Below, in pieces: positions 9,006-18,961 of a stretch of 64,000 nucleotides of DNA (its first letter is position 1; each line of letters starts with the position of its first letter). The notes beneath the pieces were generated by a model. That model was given only the letters and a program-made list of their open reading frames with translations. It did no database searches and was not told the DNA's origin. A program made the position numbers and the translations under genes. The stretch is from assembly GCA_020638595.1 (NCBI GenBank), contig JACKIG010000009.1, positions 137,302 through 201,301 of the forward strand. The letters run 5' to 3'. This DNA comes from Rhodospirillaceae bacterium (GTDB taxonomy: Bacteria > Pseudomonadota > Alphaproteobacteria > DSM-16000 > Inquilinaceae).

Positions 9006-10862
9006 ATGCAGGGCGTTCGGGGGATGAGGCGGAGGTTCGGGCCGGTTGTCGCACTGGCATGTGGCCTGGCCGCCATCGGGGCGCTTGCCGCGCCGGTGCC
9101 CTATCGCACGGAGCTGCCGGAGGTCGAAGACGGCCGCCTGCAAGAGGCGCTGGAAGCCGCGTCGAACCTGTTGCAGCTTCAGGACGCCGAAGAGCCGCCG
9201 GGCGCCGCCGGCCTGCTGCGGCGGGCCGAAGACGACCGCGAGCGGATGCTGGCGGCCCTGCGGTCCTTCGGCTATTACGCCGCCGATGTGCGCGTGACGA
9301 TCGCCGGCATGGCACTGGACACGGACAACCTGGTCGAGCGGCTGGAAGCGGCGGCCGGGCAGGATCCCATCGCCGTCCAGTTCGAGGTCGAGCTGGGGCC
9401 GCTCTATACCATCGGCAAGTTCGAAGTCCTGGACTCCGCCTCCGGACAGGAGGAGATGGCCCTTATCCTCGACCGCGAGGCCCTGGGCATCGCCATCGGC
9501 GACCCGGCCAGTGCGGCAGCCGTGCTGGACGCCCAGACCGAGGTCATCCGCCAGATGCGCTCGCAGGGCCATCCCTTCGCAGCGGTGCCCGACCGCCGCG
9601 TCGTCGTCGACCACGCGACGCAGCAGATGGAAGTGACGCTGACCACCGCCCCCGGACCCTATGCCGTGTTCGGCGACATCGAGGTGGAAGGGCTGGAGGA
9701 GGTCGACGAGGAGTTCGTGCGCAACCGGTTTCCCGTCACGCCCGGCGAGCCCTATTCGCCGGAAGCCGTGCGCGAGCTGCGCGACAGCCTGGCGTCGCTG
9801 GAAGCCTTCGCCGGCGTGCAGGTGGAAACGGGCGACGAACTGGATGCCGACGGACGGCTGCCGGTCACGGTGCACATCAGCGAGCGTCCGCCCCGCGTCA
9901 TCGGTTTCGGCGCGGACTATGCCACCTCCGAGGGCTTCGGCGCCCGCGTCTATTGGGGCCACCGCAACCTGTTCGGCCGGGCGGAAAGCCTGCGCATCCA
10001 GGCCGAGGCCGGCCGCATCGCCGAGAACGACCTGGCGGACATCGATTTCGGCCTGAGCGTGCAGCTGCGAGTCCCCGACTTCCTGGAACGCCAGCAGACC
10101 CTGCGTACCGAGCTGGCCATCCAGCGCGAGAACCCCGACGCCTTCCGCCGCCAGGCCGTGGAGGCGACCATCGCCATCGACCGACCGTTGACGGAAGACC
10201 TGGTCCTGTCGGTCGGCATCTCGGGCGAGCTGAGCGAGGTGGAGGACGAGGCGACGGAGGCCGAGCGGCTGTTCCTGATGAGCCTGCCGGTGTCGCTGAA
10301 GCTGGATACGACCGACGACCTGTTGGATCCGACCGAGGGGGTGCGCGCCACCTTGTCGATGGAGCCGTTCTCGGTGGATCGGACATTTCTTCGCACCGAG
10401 CTTGCCGCCTCGACCTACTACGATGTGTTCGATGACGGCGACCTGGTGCTGGCGGCACGCACGCGCCTGGGCAGTATCGTCGGCGAGGAGCTGCTGGATG
10501 TGCCGAACGACAAGCGATTCTTTGCCGGCGGCGGCGGGTCGATTCGCGGCTTTGCCTTCCAGGCGGTGGGGCCGCGCACGGCGGCGGACGACCCCCTGGG
10601 TGGCCGCAGCGTGCTGGAGCTGGGGTTCGAGGCGCGCATCCGCATCACCGAGGAAATCGGCATCGTCCCCTTCATCGAAGGCGGCACCGTCTATGAGGAG
10701 GCGTTCCCCAGCTTCAGCGAGCCGCTGCGCTTCGGCGCGGGGCTGGGCCTGCGCTATTACACCGATTTCGGGCCGTTGCGCCTGGACGTGGCCGTGCCCA
10801 TCAACAAGCAGGAGGGTGACGACGGCTTCCAGTTCTATGTCAGCATCGGCCAGGCGTTCTAG
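9006..10862 (+). CDS. tamA: TamA-type outer-membrane assembly protein (BamA/Omp85 family)
   Basis: TamA is the outer-membrane half of the TAM complex, which works with TamB in envelope assembly. The 618-residue protein has a signal peptide (ALACGLAAIGALAA), about three POTRA-like repeats in the first 280 residues (for example YAVFGDIEVEGLEEVDEEF) and a C-terminal Omp85 barrel. The barrel has the lid-loop signature GGSIRGF near residue 512, a segment typical of the family (LRYYTDFGPLRLDVAVP) and a terminal phenylalanine (SIGQAF), the usual C-terminal signal for outer-membrane insertion. An alternative start is the ATG at 9024. TamB follows after 53 bases, the standard order. Confidence 0.93.
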   Translation: MQGVRGMRRRFGPVVALACGLAAIGALAAPVPYRTELPEVEDGRLQEALEAASNLLQLQDAEEPPGAAGLLRRAEDDRERMLAALRSFGYYAADVRVTIAGMALDTDNLVERLEAAAGQDPIAVQFEVELGPLYTIGKFEVLDSASGQEEMALILDREALGIAIGDPASAAAVLDAQTEVIRQMRSQGHPFAAVPDRRVVVDHATQQMEVTLTTAPGPYAVFGDIEVEGLEEVDEEFVRNRFPVTPGEPYSPEAVRELRDSLASLEAFAGVQVETGDELDADGRLPVTVHISERPPRVIGFGADYATSEGFGARVYWGHRNLFGRAESLRIQAEAGRIAENDLADIDFGLSVQLRVPDFLERQQTLRTELAIQRENPDAFRRQAVEATIAIDRPLTEDLVLSVGISGELSEVEDEATEAERLFLMSLPVSLKLDTTDDLLDPTEGVRATLSMEPFSVDRTFLRTELAASTYYDVFDDGDLVLAARTRLGSIVGEELLDVPNDKRFFAGGGGSIRGFAFQAVGPRTAADDPLGGRSVLELGFEARIRITEEIGIVPFIEGGTVYEEAFPSFSEPLRFGAGLGLRYYTDFGPLRLDVAVPINKQEGDDGFQFYVSIGQAF

Positions 10863-10915
10863 GGGCGGCGGCACCATGGCGGCCCCGGCCGGCCGAATGC
10901 GCGAGGATTAGGGCG

Positions 10916-13900
10916 ATGTGGCTGAGACGGCTGCTGTGGGGCCTGCTGATCGTGCTGCTGGTGCCGGTGGTGGTGCTGGCGGCCGCCTATGGCTGGCTTC
11001 AGACCGGCAGCGGCAAGCGCTGGCTGGCCGACCAGATCGAATCCGCTGCCGCCGGCCCCGGCATGCAGCTGGCCATCGGCGAGCTGGACGGATCCGTTCC
11101 CTTCGCGCCCGTCGTCCGCGATGTCGTCATGTCCGACGATGCCGGTGCGTGGCTGACCGTCGACCGCGCGGAGGTACGCCTGGACCCCTGGGCGCTGTTC
11201 GGTGGTGTCGCGAAGGTCGAGCTGATCGAAGTCGGCCGTGTGGAGCTGTCGCGCCCGCCCCCGCCATCGCCGACGCCGGTGGAGCCGGAGCCGGACGAAC
11301 CGTTTTCCTGGCCGCAGCTGCCCGTCGACCTGGAGGTCGACCGCCTGCATGTGGACGAGGTGGTGCTGGGCGCGCCCGTCCTGGGGCAGCCCGCCGGCTT
11401 CACCATATCCGGGGTGGCCCGCCTGGGCGATGTCGGCGACGGCTTGATCGTCGATCTGGCCATCGACCGCACCGATGCGTTCCCGGGCAGCCTGACGGCG
11501 AAGCTGCGCTTCGTGCCCGAGACGCAGCAGCTGACGGCCGAGCTTCACCTGGATGAGCCCGAGGGCGGCATGCTGGCCCGGCTGGCGGCGCTGCCCAGCC
11601 TGCCGGCGCTGACGGTCGATCTCCAGGGCGACGGGACGCTGGATGCCTGGCATGCGGACCTGGTGGTCGACGGCGGCACCGACCTGGCGCTGGAGGCGAC
11701 GGCCGATATCGCCGCCGAGCCCGCCGGGCGGCGGATCACGCTGGACCTGGCGGGCCGCGTCGCGGCCTTCGTGGAGGGGCCAGCCCGCCCCCTGGCCGAC
11801 GCCGACATGTCGGTCGCGGCCTCGGTGCTGGTGGGGGCGGACGGGCCGGTGACGGTCGACCGGCTGGCCATCGCCGGTGCGTTCGGCGAAGTCGCGCTGA
11901 CCGGAACGGCCGACCTTGCGGCGGAAACCGTGGACCTGGCGCTGTCCGTGGTGCCGGCGGAGGCGGAGCGGTTCGCCTACCTGATCGGCGAGGCGGCGTG
12001 GCGCGACCTGCGCCTGTCGGCCACGGCCACCGGGCCGATGATGCAGCCGGAGATCGCCCTGACGGTCGCCGGCACCGGCATCGCCTATGGCGACATGGCC
12101 CTGGCGTCGCTGGACGCCGTCGTCAACGCCGCACCGAATGCCCCGGTCACGGCGGCGAACCTTGCCGTCGACCTGCGTGCGGATATCGCCATTGACGGGC
12201 TGGACCTGGGGGCGGACGCCGCGCGGGGACTGGTGGAGGAGCCGACGCGCATCGTCTTTGCCGGCACGCTGTCGCCCGCGGGCGACGTGGCGGTGGACAG
12301 CCTGACGGTGGATTCGCCGCTGGCGCAGCTGTCGGCGGAAGGCGGGGCGGAGGCCTGGGGCACCGGTGCGGCGCGCGTCGCCGGCTCGCTGACGGTGGGC
12401 CAGCTGGCACGGTTCCAGGCGCTGGCCGGCCTGCCGCTGGCGGGGGCCGCCGCGATCCGGATCGACGGCGACTGGGACGGCGATCGGGCGACCGTCACCG
12501 CCAGCGCCGCCTTCGATGACCTCGTCACCGGCATCGCCCAGGCCGATGCCCTGCTGGGACCGGGGCCGCGGCTGGCGCTGGATGCGTCACTGGATGCCGA
12601 CGGCGCGGTGCAGGTGGACAGCCTGGCGCTGACGGGCACCGGGCTCGACCTCAATGCGAGCGGCGGGTTGGGCGGCGGTTCGCTGGGCATCGACTGGCAA
12701 CTGGCGCTGGCGGACCTGTCGGCCGTCGAGCCGTCCCTTGCGGGGGCCGTCACGGCCGAGGGCCGCATCACCGGGTCCCCCGACGACCCGTCGGTGTCTG
12801 CCGCGGTCACGCTGACGGGCGCGCAGGTCGCCGGCTATGCCCTGGGCGATACGGACATCGAAGCCGACATCAACGATCTCGTGTCCGCACCCTCCGGCGG
12901 CCTGTCACTGCAAGGGGCGATCGCCGGCCTGCCGGCCGCCCTGGCCGCGGAGATCGCCATGGACGCCGACGGCGCCATCCGCCTGGACGGGATCGACCTG
13001 ACCCTGGCCAGCCTATCGGTCGGCGGTGCTGTGGCGCTGGATCCCGCCGGGCTGGCAAGCGGCCAGCTGTCGGTGCGTGCCGGCAACCTGGGCGACCTGC
13101 GGCCGTTCACCGGCGAGGCGCTGTCGGGCATGGTCGACGCGACCGTCACGCTGGCCGCCGCCGACGGGCAGCAATCCGTCGACGTCACGGCGGCCGCTTC
13201 CGGCGCCGGTCTGCCCGGCACGGCGACGGTGTCGCGGGCCGACCTGACCGTCCGGGTCGCAGACGCGCTGGGCGCACCGGCAATCGACGCCCGCGTCCAG
13301 GCCAGCGGCATCCTGGCCGCCGGCCAGGCGCTGGACCGTGCGGTGATCACGGCCCAGGGCGGCCTGGACGCGCTCGCCTTCACCGCCGACCTGGCGGACG
13401 ACGCCATGGCGCTGGCCACCCGCGGCAGCCTTGCCCTCGGCGCCGGCACGACGCGGATCGACCTGGCCGCACTCACGGGGCGGTACATGGATGTCGACGC
13501 GGCCCTGGCCGGCCCGGCCAGCATCACGCTGGCCGCCGACGGCGCCATTGCGGTCGACAACTTGGTGATCACGGCGGAAGGCGGGCGGCTGGCGATCGAC
13601 GGCCGGTACGGCGCGACCTCCGACCTGGTCGTCACCATGACCGACCTGCCGGTGGAACTGGCGCGCCTGTTCGCCCCCGATGCCGGCCTCGGCGGCCGGG
13701 TGAACGGCACGGTGCGCCTGTCGGGCAGCCGTGCGGCACCGCAGGCGACGGCGGACATCACCGCCTCGGGCATCACCGCGACGGCGGTGCGCGAGGCCGG
13801 GTTCACCGGGTTCGACGCCGCGACGTCGATGACCTGGCAGGGCGGCCGCCTGGCGGTCGAAACCACCGTGACCGGCAGTTTCGACGGTTCGGTGACGGCG

Positions 13901-15277
13901 TCGCTGGCGGTGCAGGCCCCGGCCGACCCCGCGACGGGCCTGCCCGTGATCGACGAGGGCGCCGGCGTCACCGGCACCCTGACGGGCAATACCAGCCTGG
14001 ACATGCTGAACGACCTGCTGGCGGGCGGGGGCGACCGTGTCACCGGGGCCCTGGCGGTGAACCTCACCGTTGCCGGCACCGTGGGCGAGCCGCTGGTCGC
14101 CGGCACGGTGGAGGTGACGGACGGCAGCTACCGCAACGTCCTGAACGGCGTGCAGCTGGACAACATCGTCGTGCGCCTGGCCGGCGACGGCCAGCGGCTG
14201 ACGATCACCGAATTCGCGGCCAGGACGCCCAATGGCGGAACCCTGGGGGCGACCGGCAGCATCGGCGTCGACCCCGACGAGGGCCTGCCGGTCGACGTGG
14301 CGATCGGGTTCGACGATGCCCTGGTCATCAACAGCGACCTGGTCAGCGCCGAGATCCGGGGCGAGATCGGCATCGGCGGGGAGCTGGCCTCCGCCCTGGC
14401 CGTCGACGGGCATATCGACGTGGTGGAAGCGGAAGTGCGGCTGAACAGCCGGCTGCCGCCGTCGATCCCGACCTTGGACGTGGTGGAGGTCAACGTACCG
14501 CCGGAGCTGGCGGCCAGCCGCCCGCCACCGCCGGAACCGCGGGCCGCCGGGCAGTCCGCGCTGCAGGTGGCGCTGAACCTGACGATCGCGGCGAGCGAAC
14601 GGCTGTACGTGCGCGGCCGCGGCCTGGAAGCGGAGATGCAGGGGGACATCGCCATCAGCGGCAGCGCCGACCATCCGAATGTGGCCGGCGGGTTCCAGAT
14701 GCGCCGCGGCCACATGGACATGCTGGGCCGGCGCTTCGAATTCGACCAGGGGACCGTGACCCTGCCGGAAGATGGCACGCTGGACCCCGAGATCGACTTC
14801 GTCGCCCGCACCGACCTGAACGACGCCGTCGCCCAGGTGACGGTGACGGGCCGGGCCTCCGCCCCGCAGATCGCCTTCGATTCGGTGCCCGAACTGCCCC
14901 AGGACGAGATCCTGGCGCGCATCCTGTTCGAAAAGCCCACCAGTTCGCTGACCGCCTTCGAGGCGATCCAGCTGGCGCGCTCCGCCGCGGAGCTGACGGG
15001 CATCGCCCCGGGCAGCGATATCCTGGGCGACGTGCGCGACAGCCTGGGCCTGGACGTCATCGATGTCCGCCAGGATGACGAAAATGTCGAAAGCTCCACC
15101 CTCAGCGTCGGCCGCTACGTCGACGACAACGTCTATCTGGGGGTCGAACAGGGGCTGGAAGCCGGGTCGAGCCGCGTGACGGTGGAGATCGAGCTTACCC
15201 CCAACATCTCCATCGAAACCGATGTCGGCGCAGACAGCGGCGGCCGTCTCGGCATAAAGATGGAGTGGGACTACTGA
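10916..15277 (+). CDS. tamB: TamB translocation/assembly module protein
   Basis: TamB is a very long inner-membrane-anchored protein that spans the periplasm and meets TamA at the outer membrane; recent work on AsmA-like proteins links it to phospholipid transport. The 1453-residue product starts with a transmembrane anchor (LLWGLLIVLLVPVVVLAAAYGW), continues as a long, low-complexity series of beta-repeat segments rich in Ala, Asp, Gly and Thr, and ends with the DUF490 domain: DEILARILFEKP, GLDVIDV and a final GRLGIKMEWDY. A proline-rich spacer (PPPPSPTPVEPEPDEP) lies near residue 120. The start ATG 10916 is preceded by GAGGATTAGGGCG. It is surely in one operon with tamA. Confidence 0.93.
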   Translation: MWLRRLLWGLLIVLLVPVVVLAAAYGWLQTGSGKRWLADQIESAAAGPGMQLAIGELDGSVPFAPVVRDVVMSDDAGAWLTVDRAEVRLDPWALFGGVAKVELIEVGRVELSRPPPPSPTPVEPEPDEPFSWPQLPVDLEVDRLHVDEVVLGAPVLGQPAGFTISGVARLGDVGDGLIVDLAIDRTDAFPGSLTAKLRFVPETQQLTAELHLDEPEGGMLARLAALPSLPALTVDLQGDGTLDAWHADLVVDGGTDLALEATADIAAEPAGRRITLDLAGRVAAFVEGPARPLADADMSVAASVLVGADGPVTVDRLAIAGAFGEVALTGTADLAAETVDLALSVVPAEAERFAYLIGEAAWRDLRLSATATGPMMQPEIALTVAGTGIAYGDMALASLDAVVNAAPNAPVTAANLAVDLRADIAIDGLDLGADAARGLVEEPTRIVFAGTLSPAGDVAVDSLTVDSPLAQLSAEGGAEAWGTGAARVAGSLTVGQLARFQALAGLPLAGAAAIRIDGDWDGDRATVTASAAFDDLVTGIAQADALLGPGPRLALDASLDADGAVQVDSLALTGTGLDLNASGGLGGGSLGIDWQLALADLSAVEPSLAGAVTAEGRITGSPDDPSVSAAVTLTGAQVAGYALGDTDIEADINDLVSAPSGGLSLQGAIAGLPAALAAEIAMDADGAIRLDGIDLTLASLSVGGAVALDPAGLASGQLSVRAGNLGDLRPFTGEALSGMVDATVTLAAADGQQSVDVTAAASGAGLPGTATVSRADLTVRVADALGAPAIDARVQASGILAAGQALDRAVITAQGGLDALAFTADLADDAMALATRGSLALGAGTTRIDLAALTGRYMDVDAALAGPASITLAADGAIAVDNLVITAEGGRLAIDGRYGATSDLVVTMTDLPVELARLFAPDAGLGGRVNGTVRLSGSRAAPQATADITASGITATAVREAGFTGFDAATSMTWQGGRLAVETTVTGSFDGSVTASLAVQAPADPATGLPVIDEGAGVTGTLTGNTSLDMLNDLLAGGGDRVTGALAVNLTVAGTVGEPLVAGTVEVTDGSYRNVLNGVQLDNIVVRLAGDGQRLTITEFAARTPNGGTLGATGSIGVDPDEGLPVDVAIGFDDALVINSDLVSAEIRGEIGIGGELASALAVDGHIDVVEAEVRLNSRLPPSIPTLDVVEVNVPPELAASRPPPPEPRAAGQSALQVALNLTIAASERLYVRGRGLEAEMQGDIAISGSADHPNVAGGFQMRRGHMDMLGRRFEFDQGTVTLPEDGTLDPEIDFVARTDLNDAVAQVTVTGRASAPQIAFDSVPELPQDEILARILFEKPTSSLTAFEAIQLARSAAELTGIAPGSDILGDVRDSLGLDVIDVRQDDENVESSTLSVGRYVDDNVYLGVEQGLEAGSSRVTVEIELTPNISIETDVGADSGGRLGIKMEWDY

Positions 15278-15317
15278 GCGATGCCGCGGCGTCGGCGCGA
15301 CGGGAAGGGGGAGGCCG

Positions 15318-16013
15318 GTGGATGCGCTGAGGACGGCGGACTATCTGGGCCTGGCCGGGTTCTTCATCGGGTGGGCCGGCTATTCCTGGTATGCCGACAC
15401 CAGCCGCTGGTCGGTGCGCAGCATTACCCATGTGATCAACAGCTACCGCATGGCCTGGGGGCGGGCGATGCTGCAGCGCGAGGTCCGCGTCGTCGACACG
15501 ACCATGGTCGGCAACATCCTGACCGGCATCGCCTTCTTCTCGTCCACCACCATCCTGATCATCGGCGGGCTGGTGGCCCTTCTGGGCGCGCGCGACCAGG
15601 CGATCGCGGCCCTGGCGCTGCTGCCCTTCGCCGACACGACCACGCCGGCGGCTTGGGAGATCAAGGTGCTGCTGCTGCTGACGATCTTCGTCTACGGCTT
15701 CTTCAAGTTCGCCTGGGCCTTCCGGCTGGCCAACTACTGCTCGATCCTGATCGGGTCCGGCCCGATCCAGGGCCGCGTGCTGACGCCGGAGGGCGAGGCC
15801 CATGCCTGCCGCGCCGCGGCCATGCTGGCCCTGGTGGCCCGCCACAACAACCACGGCTTCCGGGCGTATTTCTTCGCATTGGCGGCGCTGGGCTGGTTCG
15901 TCCATCCCATGGTCTTCGTCGCCGCCACCGGGCTGGTCATCTGGGTGATCTACCGCCGCGAGTTCCGGTCCAACGCCTACCGCACGCTGGCGGGCGATCC
16001 GCAGGCCCCGTGA
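15318..16013 (+). CDS. DUF599-family integral membrane protein
   Basis: The 231-residue protein belongs to the DUF599 family of bacterial and plant membrane proteins of unknown function. About four hydrophobic segments are visible (near residues 8-25, 70-95, 115-135 and 190-215). Family-like features include the N-terminal INSYRMAWGRAML, the VVDTTMVGNIL segment and ANYCSILIG. The start is GTG 15318 with GGGGGAGG upstream; it begins 40 bases after tamB, so it may be carried on the tam transcript. It converges with the solute-binding protein gene, only 19 bases away. Confidence 0.8.
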   Translation: MDALRTADYLGLAGFFIGWAGYSWYADTSRWSVRSITHVINSYRMAWGRAMLQREVRVVDTTMVGNILTGIAFFSSTTILIIGGLVALLGARDQAIAALALLPFADTTTPAAWEIKVLLLLTIFVYGFFKFAWAFRLANYCSILIGSGPIQGRVLTPEGEAHACRAAAMLALVARHNNHGFRAYFFALAALGWFVHPMVFVAATGLVIWVIYRREFRSNAYRTLAGDPQAP

Positions 16014-16032
16014 CGGTGCGGGGGACGGCGGC

Positions 16033-17826
16033 TCAAGGCACCTGCCACATCGATTCGACGACCAGTCCATAGAGCGGGTCCGCGTCGCGCACCCAGTCGA
16101 GATCGCCCCAGAAGGCGATGCGGTCGACGGTATCGTAGTACAGGGGGACCACGTAATTGCCCCACAGCAGCACCCGGTCCAGCGCCCGGGCGGCGGCGAC
16201 CAGGGCGTCGCGGTCGCGGGCATCTTCCAGCGCCCCGATCAGCGCATCGACCGCCGCATCCTCCACGCCGGCATAGTTGCGCGACCCTTCCGTCGCCGCA
16301 CTGCCGCTGCCCCAATAGAGGTTCTGTTCCGCCCCGGGCGACAGGGTCACGGGCCAGCGGAAGCGGATCATGTCGAAGTCGAACGTGGCCGTACGTGCGG
16401 TGTACTGTGCCGTGTCCACCGTACGTACGGATGCCTGGATGCCCAGCCGCTGCAACGTGTCGGCATAGGCCAGCGCAATGCGCTCGTCCGACGGATCGTT
16501 CAGCAGGATCTCAAAGGCGAAGGGGCGCCCGTCGCCGTCCACCAGCGTGCCGCGATCGATGGTCCAGCCCGCGTCCTGCAGCAGGTCGCGCGCCGTCCGC
16601 AGGTTTTCCCGCGCCCGGCCGCTGCCGTCGGTGGCGGGCACCGTGTAGGGCTCGGCGAAGGCCGCGGCCGGCACGATGTCCCGCAGCGGCTCCAGCAGCG
16701 CCAGCTCCGCCCCCTCCGGCAGGCCGTGGGAGGCCAGGTCGGAATTGGCGAAATAGCTGTCGGCCCTCCGGTAGCGGCCATAGAGAAGGGTGCGGTTGAT
16801 CCATTCGAAGTCGAAGGCGTAGATCAGGGCACGGCGCACCCGCGGGTCGGCAAACAGCGCGCGCCGGCTGTTGAAGACGAAACCGCTCATCCCCTCCGGG
16901 CGGTGGTGCGGCCATTCCAGCAGGGTGACGTCGCCGCGCCGGGCCGCCGGGAAGTCATAGTCGGTCGCCCACGCTTCGGCGCTGGTCTCGCGCCGGAAGT
17001 TGTATTCCCCGCTCTTGAACGCCTCGATGGCGATGGCGGTGTCGCGGTAGTAGTCGAAGCGCAGCGTCGTGAAATTGTGCATGCCGCGGAACACGGGCAG
17101 GTCGTCCGCCCACCAGTCCTCGACCCGCGAGAACGCGATGCTGCGGCCGGGATCGACGGCGCTGATGCGGTAGGGGCCGCTGCCCAGCGGGATGTCCAGC
17201 GACGTCCGGTCGATGGGGTGCTGCGTGTAGTAGGCGCGGCTCAGCACCGGCATCAGCGCGATGATCAGCGGCGTCTCGCGGTCGGCCTCGTCATTGAGGG
17301 TGAAGCGGATGCCGTCGTCGCCGATCCTCTCGACCGATGCGATGCGGTCGTAGTTGCGGCGGAAGCCCGGTGTGCCGTGCTCGCGCAGCGTCTCCATTGT
17401 GAACTGGACGTCGTCGACGGTGATCGGCGTGCCGTCGTGGAAGCGGGCGTCGGGGTTCAGGCGGAAGGCCACCCAGCTGCGATCGGCGGGGGTCTCGATC
17501 GACCGCGCGACATAGCCGTACAGGCTGAACGGCTCGTCCCACGACCGCTCCATCAGGCTGGCGAAGTGGTAGGCGCGCACGCCGGCCGCGGTGCGGCCGA
17601 TGACGATGAAGGGGTTCAGGCTGTCGAACGTGCCGGTGGTCGCCTGGACCAGGGTGCCGCCGCGCGGGGCATCGGGATCGGCATAGCTCAGATGATCGAA
17701 ATCCGCGGGATACAGCGGCTCGCCATGCATGGCGATGCCGTGGGCCGGCCCGGTCCCGTCGGCCAAGGCGGGAAGGGCAGGCCCGAAGGCCGCAACCAGG
17801 CCGAGGGCGGCCAGACATCGCTTCAT
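16033..17826 (-). CDS. Extracellular solute-binding protein, family 5 (YejA-like)
   Basis: This is a periplasmic binding component of a peptide or related ABC importer. The 597-residue protein has a signal peptide (LAALGLVAAFGPALPALAD) and reads as a family-5 (DppA/OppA) binding protein through its length, with FDSLNPFIV, WVAFRLNPDARFHDG and the lobe segment DPRVRRALIYAFD. The opening MHGEPLYPADFDHLSYADPDA is typical of YejA-type proteins. No permease or ATPase gene is adjacent; the only peptide-type permeases in the window are 12 kb away and look like a DppBC pair rather than YejBE. It is divergently arranged from the phzF-like gene. Confidence 0.88.
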   Translation of the reverse strand: MKRCLAALGLVAAFGPALPALADGTGPAHGIAMHGEPLYPADFDHLSYADPDAPRGGTLVQATTGTFDSLNPFIVIGRTAAGVRAYHFASLMERSWDEPFSLYGYVARSIETPADRSWVAFRLNPDARFHDGTPITVDDVQFTMETLREHGTPGFRRNYDRIASVERIGDDGIRFTLNDEADRETPLIIALMPVLSRAYYTQHPIDRTSLDIPLGSGPYRISAVDPGRSIAFSRVEDWWADDLPVFRGMHNFTTLRFDYYRDTAIAIEAFKSGEYNFRRETSAEAWATDYDFPAARRGDVTLLEWPHHRPEGMSGFVFNSRRALFADPRVRRALIYAFDFEWINRTLLYGRYRRADSYFANSDLASHGLPEGAELALLEPLRDIVPAAAFAEPYTVPATDGSGRARENLRTARDLLQDAGWTIDRGTLVDGDGRPFAFEILLNDPSDERIALAYADTLQRLGIQASVRTVDTAQYTARTATFDFDMIRFRWPVTLSPGAEQNLYWGSGSAATEGSRNYAGVEDAAVDALIGALEDARDRDALVAAARALDRVLLWGNYVVPLYYDTVDRIAFWGDLDWVRDADPLYGLVVESMWQVP

Positions 17827-17995
17827 CCCGCTGGTGCTCCCGCATCGGTGTCGCCGACCGGCAGTGTCGGCATGCAGCCGGGCGGGCGCAAGCGTCCCGG
17901 CATTGCGGGGCTCCCCGGGTCCCTCTACATCTCACGCAACGGCACGAACGGCCGGGGACGCGCCCGGCCCGTGCGGCCGACGGGGGAGGGGAACC

Positions 17996-18904
17996 ATGCG
18001 CTTGCGATTCGTCACTGCGGACGTGTTCACCGACCGTGCATTCGGCGGCAACCCGCTGGCCGTGCTGCCGGACGCGCGGGGATTGACCGACGACCGCATG
18101 CAGGCGATCGCGCGGGAGTTCAATTATTCCGAAACGGTCTTCGTCCTGCCGCCGGACACGCCGGATCATACGCGCCGGGTGCGCATATTCACCCCCGCGG
18201 CGGAAGTGCCCTTCGCCGGCCACCCGACCGTCGGCACCGCCCATGTGCTGGCGGCGCTGGGCGAAATCCCGCTGACCGGGTCGGACACGCGGATCGTGCT
18301 GGAAGAGGGGGTCGGTCCGGTGCCGGTGACGATCCGGTGCGTCGACGGGCGGCCGGACTTCTGCCAGCTGGCGGTGGCCAGGCTGCCGGAATTCGGGCCG
18401 GAGCCGCCGCCCCCCGACGCGTTGGCGGCGATGCTGTCGCTGCGGGCGGACGACCTGTCGGATCAGCCGCCGGCGCGGGCGGTGTCGTGCGGCGTGCCCT
18501 TCCTGTTCGTGACGCTGCGCAACCGCGACGCGGTGGGCCGGGCGCAGCTGCGGCGCGAGGTGTGGGAAACGCTGCTCCGCGACGCCTGGGCCACGGAAGT
18601 GTTCGTCTTCGCCTTCGATGCCGGGCGGGCGGAGGCGCAGGTCCGCGCGCGCATGTTCGCACCGGCCTTCGGCATCGCGGAGGACCCGGCCACCGGCTCG
18701 GCCGCCGCGGCGCTGGCCGGCCACCTGGCCGACTGCCAGCCGATGCGCGACGGAACCCTGCGCTGGGTCATCGAACAGGGCGTGGAAATGGGCCGGCCGA
18801 GCCTGCTGGAGGCCGAGGCCGACAAGGTGGACGGCGCCATCACGGCCGTGCGCGTGGGCGGCCGGACCGTGCTGATCACCGAAGGGACGATCGACGTCCC
18901 ATAG
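17996..18904 (+). CDS. PhzF-family isomerase/epimerase
   Basis: The protein is 302 residues, the normal size for the PhzF superfamily, whose members have a diaminopimelate-epimerase-like fold and catalyse proton shifts on small acids; most have unknown substrates. Visible family marks are DVFTDRAFGGNPLAVL at the N-terminus, the catalytic glutamate in FNYSETVFVLP (about residue 45), PFAGHPTVGTAHVL, and the EDPATGSAAAALAGHL segment that closes the active site. It is a cytoplasmic enzyme and nothing nearby suggests phenazine synthesis. The start is ATG 17996 with GGGGAGGGGA immediately upstream. Confidence 0.9.
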   Translation: MRLRFVTADVFTDRAFGGNPLAVLPDARGLTDDRMQAIAREFNYSETVFVLPPDTPDHTRRVRIFTPAAEVPFAGHPTVGTAHVLAALGEIPLTGSDTRIVLEEGVGPVPVTIRCVDGRPDFCQLAVARLPEFGPEPPPPDALAAMLSLRADDLSDQPPARAVSCGVPFLFVTLRNRDAVGRAQLRREVWETLLRDAWATEVFVFAFDAGRAEAQVRARMFAPAFGIAEDPATGSAAAALAGHLADCQPMRDGTLRWVIEQGVEMGRPSLLEAEADKVDGAITAVRVGGRTVLITEGTIDVP

Positions 18905-18913
18905 GGCCGGATC

Positions 18914-18938
18914 GGGGGGCGCCGGCGGGGCGCCCCCC
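18914..18938. terminator. GC hairpin between convergent phzF-like and hupE-like genes
   Basis: GGGGGGCGCC at 18914-18923 pairs perfectly with GGCGCCCCCC at 18929-18938 around a 5-base loop. It lies between two convergent stops (18904 and 18962) and could end transcription from both sides, although neither side has a U-tract. Confidence 0.5.
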
Positions 18939-18961
18939 AACACTGCCGGACCCCGTCGGCG

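Noticed and set aside
8814..10877. 687-residue minus-strand open frame opposite tamA
   Set aside because: tamA is certain; the opposite frame is an artefact of codon bias.
12835..14106. 423-residue minus-strand open frame opposite tamB
   Set aside because: Antisense of a long repetitive gene; Ser/Ala/Arg-rich with no motif.
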